Assembly: GCA_026418875.1 (NCBI GenBank) | Contig: JAOAAM010000026.1 | Location: 1 to 11,294 of the forward strand | Source of the DNA: Gemmataceae bacterium | GTDB lineage: Bacteria; Planctomycetota; Planctomycetia; Gemmatales; Gemmataceae | Reading direction: 5' to 3' | Length of the DNA: 11,294 nt | Shown here: piece after piece, positions 6,895 to 11,294 of the stretch | Layout of the letters: each line of letters starts with the position of its first letter | Numbering within the stretch: the stretch's first letter is position 1 | The notes under the pieces: model-generated | Told to the model about the DNA's origin: nothing | The model's input: only the letters and a program-made list of their open reading frames with translations | Database searches by the model: none | Translations under genes and position numbers: made by a program

Positions 6895-8111
6895 CTTCGC
6901 CCCGCGAGCGAGTCCTCGCTGGCTTGGCCGTGGTCTTGATCGGGATCACGGCATTCGGCGTGTTCTACTTCCTCTACTACGACCGAAGCCTCAAATCGCT
7001 GGACAATCGAGAACGCAATCTCCTCGCGAATATCGAGCGGGACAAGGCTCGTCTGGAAGAGATCGAAAAGGCGATGCCCGGGTTGAAGCTGGCGCGGAAG
7101 ATGAGTTTGCCCGCCGACCCCGTCACTGCCCGGCGATTGTACACGCAAGAGCTGGAAAGCATGTTGGCTGCCAGCCGCTTCCCCTTGGCCCGGTGCACGG
7201 TGACGCCCAAGGCCGAGAGTCGCTCGCCGTTGGCGGCGGGGGCCGCGGCCAAGAAGGACAAGCCGCCGTTCACGCGGCAGGTCGTGGATATCCAGGCCAG
7301 CGGCGATTTAAGCATGCTCGTGGATTTTTTGGACCGCTTCTATCGCACCCCCCTGCTCCACCGCATCCGCAGCTTGTCGATTACGAAGCCGGAAACGACG
7401 ACCCGCGGTGAATCGTTGCCGGGCGAGCTGAACATCCTCATCAGCGTCGAGGGACTGATCGTCGATGGGGCCGAGAATCGCTCGACACTTTTGCCCGAAG
7501 GACTAAGCGACGCCGAGAAGCCGAAGCGGTTGGCGCGGACGAGCGCCCAATACGCAGCCATCGCAGGGAACAATGTGTTTTACGGCCCGCCGCCGAGGGA
7601 GCGGGAAGTGGAGGAGGATAACACCCCCCGTCCCGACTTCGACATCCTGCCGGAGACCTGGTTGACGATGATCCAACATGATGAGAAAGGATCGATGGCG
7701 ACCATTTGGGATTCGGCCAATGAATACGAGTACGTGATCCGCCGACGGCTCGATGGTGCCTACAAGATCGACAAGTACTATTTTCTCAAAGGCAGTCGGA
7801 AGCGAATGGAGATCGGCGAGGAGAAATTGACCCTCAAGGATGGGAACGACTACGTCCACCGTGTGTTTCAGGTCGTCCGTGTCGATGCCGCGGATGTGTA
7901 CCTGACGGACGGCGAGAAACTTTATCGACTTCACATCGGCTGGCGACTGAACCAAATCCAACCGTTGACCCGGGACGAGGCCCGCTCTCTGGGGTTGGAA
8001 TTTCCGGGGGACAAAAAAGGTGACAAAGAGGCTGGGAAGCCGGAAAATAATCAAGAGAGGCGCTCTCCGCCAACTCCGGCGACCGAAAAGCCGGGTGAAA
8101 GGCGGCAATAG
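6891..8111 (+). CDS. gspM: GspM/PilO-like protein with extra C-terminal domain (possible GspC/PilP-type)
   Basis: Directly after gspL, this 406-residue protein has the GspM/PilO layout: short cytoplasmic start, one membrane helix (about 9-29), a charged coiled-coil-like helix (31-62), then a small alpha/beta domain (about 78-192) with QVVDIQASGDLSMLVDFLDR, which resembles the PilO pattern. In known systems this protein dimerises with GspL. Unlike the usual 160-210-residue GspM/PilO it continues. A linker (195-225) leads to YAAIAGNNVFYGPPP (221-235), then a beta-rich region (about 255-351) with WLTMIQHDEKGSMATIWDS, YKIDKYYFLKG and VVRVDAADVYLTDGEKLYRL. That order resembles the homology region of GspC or PilP, which contacts the secretin N0 domain. 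The tail (371-406) is hydrophilic, rich in Lys, Glu and Pro. The PilO part is fairly sure by position and topology; the C-terminal assignment is inference. Confidence 0.72.
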   Translation: MTSPRERVLAGLAVVLIGITAFGVFYFLYYDRSLKSLDNRERNLLANIERDKARLEEIEKAMPGLKLARKMSLPADPVTARRLYTQELESMLAASRFPLARCTVTPKAESRSPLAAGAAAKKDKPPFTRQVVDIQASGDLSMLVDFLDRFYRTPLLHRIRSLSITKPETTTRGESLPGELNILISVEGLIVDGAENRSTLLPEGLSDAEKPKRLARTSAQYAAIAGNNVFYGPPPREREVEEDNTPRPDFDILPETWLTMIQHDEKGSMATIWDSANEYEYVIRRRLDGAYKIDKYYFLKGSRKRMEIGEEKLTLKDGNDYVHRVFQVVRVDAADVYLTDGEKLYRLHIGWRLNQIQPLTRDEARSLGLEFPGDKKGDKEAGKPENNQERRSPPTPATEKPGERRQ

Positions 8112-8167
8112 ATCGGCGACGCCGCGGCCCGAAATTGATTAAAACCGGGCGGCTCAGCACGATCTCA

Positions 8168-8196
8168 TGGAGAGATAGAGGAAGCCTGACGATAAT
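8168..8196 (+). promoter_or_regulatory. Candidate sigma70-type promoter before the secretin gene
   Basis: In the 228-base gap, TGGAGA (8168-8173) and GATAAT (8191-8196) are 17 bases apart, matching TTGACA and TATAAT at 4 and 5 of 6 positions. Transcription would begin near 8203, just before the stem-loops. Such matches arise by chance, but this one sits in the longest gap of the cluster and in locally AT-richer DNA. Confidence 0.3.
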
Positions 8197-8214
8197 TCAG
8201 ATTGTCCGAAGGTT

Positions 8215-8253
8215 ACGTCGTCGGTCGCCGCTCGTCGCTCGCGCTGACGACGT
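8215..8253 (+). other. Stem-loop 1 in the leader of the secretin gene
   Basis: ACGTCGTC (8215-8222) is complementary to GACGACGT (8246-8253), an 8-bp perfect stem with an inner extension containing G-U pairs. It lies directly before stem-loop 2 and shares with it only bases 8252-8253. Confidence 0.45.
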
Positions 8254-8287
8254 TCCGTGGCAGATGGGGATCCATTTGCCACGGGGC
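8252..8287 (+). other. Strong stem-loop 2 in the leader of the secretin gene
   Basis: CCGTGGCAGATGG (8255-8267) pairs with CCATTTGCCACGG (8272-8284) over 13 bp with one G-U pair, closing a 4-base loop GGAT. Three more pairs (two G-U) extend it to 8252/8287, giving 16 bp. No T-run follows, so it is not a standard intrinsic terminator. It ends 52 bases before the chosen gspD start and could be a leader RNA element, a processing site between the operon halves, or an intergenic repeat. Confidence 0.7.
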
Positions 8288-8339
8288 AGTTCCGAATCGG
8301 TCGCGTACCTGCGAAATCAGGCTCTGGCAGGGCATGGTC

Positions 8340-11294
8340 ATGCGCACATTGTTCCTCACTTCGAGTCGACGTTGGTTGATCGGGCTGCTTTGGGCGATCT
8401 CCCCGACGGCCCTTTCGGCTGACGAGCCGATCTTCTTCGAAGATCCCAAGGCCGCTCCGCCCGCCGCAACGAAAAGCCCGAGCTCCGAACCGCCGGCGAA
8501 CGGCAAACCCACCACCCCGCCGCCGGGCACGATCGAATTCACCATGCGGGATAAACCTTGGCCGCAGGTGCTCGAATGGCTCAGCGAGAAGATGACCCTG
8601 CCGATCAACAGCAGCAACACTCCCAAAGGCTCGTTCACCTTCATCGCCCCTCGGGAGGGCGGTCAACCGAAGCGCTACACCATCCCGCAGATCATTGACA
8701 TCATCAATGAAAATTTGCAGCTGCAAAATTTCGTCTTGTTGCGTAAAGAAGCCTCGCTTCTCGTCCTGCCGCTCGATGAGTTGAACCGAGTCCCGGCACA
8801 CCTGATTCCCCGCGTGCCCATCGACGAGCTGCCGAATCGCGGCCGAACCGAGATCGTCTCGGTAGTGTTGCAACTAAACTCGCTATCGGCGGACGAATTC
8901 GCGCCGCAAGCCCGGCAATTGCTCCCCACCGGCACCGTGGTCGCCCTCTCGCAGCCGAATCAACTGATCCTGACCGACAACGTCGGGAACCTGACTCGGG
9001 TCATCGAAGACATCCGCAACTACGAGAAGAGCGACAAGTCGGCTGAGAGCTTTTCCCACAAGTGCCGGTACATCCCGGCTCGTGAGGCGGCAACGACCCT
9101 GTTGGCTTTGTTGGATCCGGCCCGCTACGACGCGATGATGCAGCAACGATCCCCGGGCCAAGGCGGGCAGCCCAACCAACCCAATCGCGATGGCGAAGCG
9201 CAGCGTGATCGAATCCGCCAGTTTTTTGAAGAACGATTCCGCGGTGCGATGGGCGGGATTTTCGGTGGTGCCGGCTTCCCCGGCGGAGGGATGGGAGGCG
9301 GTTCGCCCTTCGGGGGCGGCTCGCCCTTCGGCGACCTGTTCGGCGGCGGCGATCGGGGCGGCCGAGGGGGGCGACCAAACCAACCAGACCCCGCGGCCAG
9401 CGGCCGTCGCGTCCTCTCCATTACCTCGGATGAGCGAACCAACACCGTCTTCGTGGTTGGCCCGCCGGACAAAATCTCCACCGCGCGGGAAATCCTGAAG
9501 CGCTTGGACACGCCGATCGAAGGCCAGCAAGAATTCATCGACGGCGGCATCGAAATCAAGACCCACACTGTTCCGGCAGGGACGGCCGACGGCCTGGCCC
9601 GATTCCTTTTCGACCTGTACCGCGATTCCCGCGTGGTCCGGATTCAAGCGATCGGTGGGAATTCGATCATCGTGCGTGCGCCGGCACAGGATCAATACGA
9701 CATCAGCCGACACATTCGCGACTATTACCGTGCCACTGGGGCTTCGGCCAAAGTCATTCCCGTGCAGCAAGACGCCACGGAGTTGGCGACCAAGTTGAAG
9801 GCGATGTTCGGCGACCCCACCCGCACGCAGGGTGTCATTTTCATCGACGCGGATGTCGGCCGGAATGCCATCGTCGCGCGGGGGACGGAAGAGCAACTTG
9901 CCGATGTCGAATTGGTCGTCAAGGTGCTGGAGGGCGCTGGGGTTGGTGGAACGGGATCGACCCGGGTGTTTAATCTCGATGCTGGCAGCGCCCAGACGCT
10001 GGCCGACTTGATCGAGCGGGCACTGAAAGCATCGGAGCGGCCGAATCCGGTGCGTGTCATCCGGCCGGGTGGCTTGCCGAGCGACCGCCGTCCGCCATCT
10101 CCGCCATCCGATGGTCCCCAGGGTCCGCAGGGGCCGCAAGGTCCACAAGGCTCGCAAAATCCGCCGGGGTCGCAACAAGGACGACGAGATCTCGGCGTGA
10201 AGACGTATTACGTGAACGAAGGACCGGTCATCTTTGACCCTGCTCAGGAGCCACAACCGCCGGCCCCGGCCAAGCCAGCGGATGCCGAGAAACCGAAAGC
10301 CCCGCCCGTCACGCTCGTGCCGTCGGGCAACTCACTCATCGTGCAGACGGATGACCCGGCCACGATGGCCCTCATCAACGAGTTGGTCCGACTGTACACT
10401 CAACAGGCGAACAAGCCCGGCGATTGGGAAGTGATCAAACTGAAGAACGCCATGGCCGTGGATGCCGCCCGTATCTTGGACGAGGCCTTCAACGGACCGC
10501 GCCAAGGCGGCCAACTGGGCGGGAACCGCGGCGGGGGCGGCGGCCTATTCGGCGGGGGCCAGTTCGGCGGTGGGAATAACCCCTTTGGCGGTCTGTCCAA
10601 CCTGTTCGGCGGGGGCCGCTTCGGCGGGAATAACCCGTTCGCGGCCAATCAGAACATCCCATTGCCCACGAACCCGCAGCCCGGCACCATCCGAGTCGTC
10701 GCCGATCCAACGAGCAACTCCCTGCTCGTCCGGGCCTCGCCTCTGGACATGCAGACCATCAAACGTCTCTTAGCCGAGGCCATCGACGCGGACAACAACG
10801 AAGCCCGAGGCGCGATCAAGACCTGGCGCATCGGGCCGCTGAAGTATGCGAACGTCGAGAACGTCGCCGAACTGATCCGCAGCTTGTACGCCGATCAGAC
10901 GCAATCGTCGGGCCAGCGTGGTAACGTCGGCGGATTCCCCGGCTTCATCTTCGGCGGGCAGCAGAATAATGCCGGCAACCGCAGTTTCGCGGCACTCTCG
11001 ATCGGCGTGGACGCGCAGAACAACACGCTCTACGTTGCCTGTTCGGAAGCCCTGCACAAGGAGATCGTCGAGGTCGTGGATCAACTCGAAGAGGGTGCCA
11101 AGAACTCGACGCGGATGATCAAGATCGTGGGTACCGAGGGAGTGGACCCGACCCAGGTGCAGACGATCGTGGATGCGATCCAAGGCCGGATCACTCCGAC
11201 CTCGATGACCAACCAGAATCGCGGCCCCACGGGCGGCTTTGGCGGCTTCCCGGGAATGCAGGGTAACCGCGGCGGCTTCGGCGGCTTCCAAGGC
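8340..11294 (+). CDS. gspD: Large secretin-like protein, GspD/PilQ type, N-terminal multi-N-domain part (runs off window)
   Basis: The frame is open to the window end without a stop (985 residues seen). MRTLFLTSSRRWLIGLLWAI, then ALSA/DEP, is a Sec signal peptide cut near residue 27. An N0-like domain follows at about 64-146. Then come repeats of the secretin short N domain (a KH-like fold), each ending in a strand of the type N-S/T-L/I-x-V followed by a helix: NQLILTD (207), NTVFVVG (368), NSIIVRA (441), NAIVARG (509), NSLIVQT (664), NSLLVRA (793) and NTLYVAC (895). A further domain begins near 924. Ordinary GspD has N0 plus three. Loops are Gly/Phe-rich (about 302-345, 719-766, 860-880, from 960) or Pro-rich with a GPQ repeat (592-606). 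ATG 8340 has AGGG 7 bases upstream; ATG 8334 is also possible. The pore domain itself is not seen, so a pore-less repeat protein cannot be excluded. Confidence 0.85.
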   Translation, partial: MRTLFLTSSRRWLIGLLWAISPTALSADEPIFFEDPKAAPPAATKSPSSEPPANGKPTTPPPGTIEFTMRDKPWPQVLEWLSEKMTLPINSSNTPKGSFTFIAPREGGQPKRYTIPQIIDIINENLQLQNFVLLRKEASLLVLPLDELNRVPAHLIPRVPIDELPNRGRTEIVSVVLQLNSLSADEFAPQARQLLPTGTVVALSQPNQLILTDNVGNLTRVIEDIRNYEKSDKSAESFSHKCRYIPAREAATTLLALLDPARYDAMMQQRSPGQGGQPNQPNRDGEAQRDRIRQFFEERFRGAMGGIFGGAGFPGGGMGGGSPFGGGSPFGDLFGGGDRGGRGGRPNQPDPAASGRRVLSITSDERTNTVFVVGPPDKISTAREILKRLDTPIEGQQEFIDGGIEIKTHTVPAGTADGLARFLFDLYRDSRVVRIQAIGGNSIIVRAPAQDQYDISRHIRDYYRATGASAKVIPVQQDATELATKLKAMFGDPTRTQGVIFIDADVGRNAIVARGTEEQLADVELVVKVLEGAGVGGTGSTRVFNLDAGSAQTLADLIERALKASERPNPVRVIRPGGLPSDRRPPSPPSDGPQGPQGPQGPQGSQNPPGSQQGRRDLGVKTYYVNEGPVIFDPAQEPQPPAPAKPADAEKPKAPPVTLVPSGNSLIVQTDDPATMALINELVRLYTQQANKPGDWEVIKLKNAMAVDAARILDEAFNGPRQGGQLGGNRGGGGGLFGGGQFGGGNNPFGGLSNLFGGGRFGGNNPFAANQNIPLPTNPQPGTIRVVADPTSNSLLVRASPLDMQTIKRLLAEAIDADNNEARGAIKTWRIGPLKYANVENVAELIRSLYADQTQSSGQRGNVGGFPGFIFGGQQNNAGNRSFAALSIGVDAQNNTLYVACSEALHKEIVEVVDQLEEGAKNSTRMIKIVGTEGVDPTQVQTIVDAIQGRITPTSMTNQNRGPTGGFGGFPGMQGNRGGFGGFQG
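10113..10157 (+). repeat. Collagen-like (GPQ)4-GSQ repeat inside the secretin-like gene
   Basis: Five 9-bp units encode GPQGPQGPQGPQGSQ at about residues 592-606, inside a Pro-rich loop of one N domain. Synonymous changes between units (CCC/CCG/CCA, CAG/CAA) show the repeat is not brand-new. Confidence 0.75.
10545..10643 (+). repeat. Imperfect direct repeat encoding Phe-Gly-rich loop
   Basis: A segment encoding LFGGGQFGGGNNPFGG (10545-10592) is followed at 10602 by one encoding LFGGGRFGGNNPF. The shared base core is TTCGGCGGGGGCC, beginning at 10548 and 10605. The period is 57 bases (19 codons), so the frame is kept. Confidence 0.6.

Noticed and set aside
8252..8287. Stem-loop as an intrinsic transcription terminator of the upstream genes
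   Set aside because: No run of T follows on either strand, and it lies 140 bases past the gspM stop, near the next start. A processing or regulatory role fits better.
8340..8420. Twin-arginine (Tat) export signal SSRRWLIG
   Set aside because: It has the double Arg but lacks the rest of the consensus. Secretins use the Sec route, and the signal has a normal Sec hydrophobic core and ALSA cut site.
8135..8422. A 95-codon plus-strand frame in the gap before gspD
   Set aside because: It crosses the hairpins and the gspD signal peptide region in another frame and has no ribosome site or domain.
8883..10256. A 457-codon minus-strand open frame opposite the secretin-like gene
   Set aside because: The plus strand there has recognisable N-domain motifs in an uninterrupted frame. 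The minus frame is Arg/His-rich with no domain or ribosome site, as expected of a shadow in GC-rich DNA.
10494..10650. Homology of the FG-rich loops to eukaryotic nuclear-pore proteins
   Set aside because: Only composition is shared. The loops sit inside bacterial secretin N domains, so any likeness is best seen as convergent.

Overview
This window is one continuous plus-strand gene cluster for a type II secretion (T2SS) / type IV-pilus-like envelope machine. The DNA is GC-rich. Protein style points to a planctomycete, probably of the Gemmata type: a GspK carrying an EF-hand-like loop, Gly/Phe-rich loops, a very long secretin-like protein with many N domains, and Pro/Gly-rich linkers. The phylum is inferred from style only, because there is no rRNA or other marker gene here.

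Layout. gspF (inner-membrane platform protein, 20-1270) is followed by five pseudopilin genes: gspG (1325-1747), gspH (1799-2350), gspI (2347-2784), gspJ (2788-3711) and gspK (3727-5244). Next come gspL (5284-6894: actin-like cytoplasmic domain, membrane helix and periplasmic domain, equivalent to PilM joined to PilN) and a GspM/PilO-like protein (6891-8111) with an additional C-terminal beta-rich domain that may replace GspC/PilP. Genes are spaced tightly, with 4-bp ATGA overlaps at H/I and L/M, so this is very probably one operon. A 228-bp gap then holds a candidate promoter and two adjacent stem-loops, the second very strong. After it begins a large exported secretin-like protein (8340 to the window end, open, no stop). 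It has an N0-like domain and at least seven N-domain repeats separated by Gly/Phe-rich and collagen-like loops. Its C-terminus, and so any secretin pore domain, lies outside the window.

How they work together (established for the families): GspF with the GspE ATPase (not in the window) drives assembly of a GspG pseudopilus. GspH, I, J and K form its tip, GspL and GspM link the ATPase to the periplasm, GspC couples to the secretin, and GspD is the outer-membrane gate. No separate gspC, gspE or prepilin peptidase gene is visible. The most interesting points are the apparent PilMN-PilOP-PilQ arrangement compressed into three genes, the unusual multi-domain secretin with FG-rich loops, the structured leader before that gene, and a GspJ with an internal tandem-repeat linker. 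Other long reading frames on either strand look like shadows of these genes.
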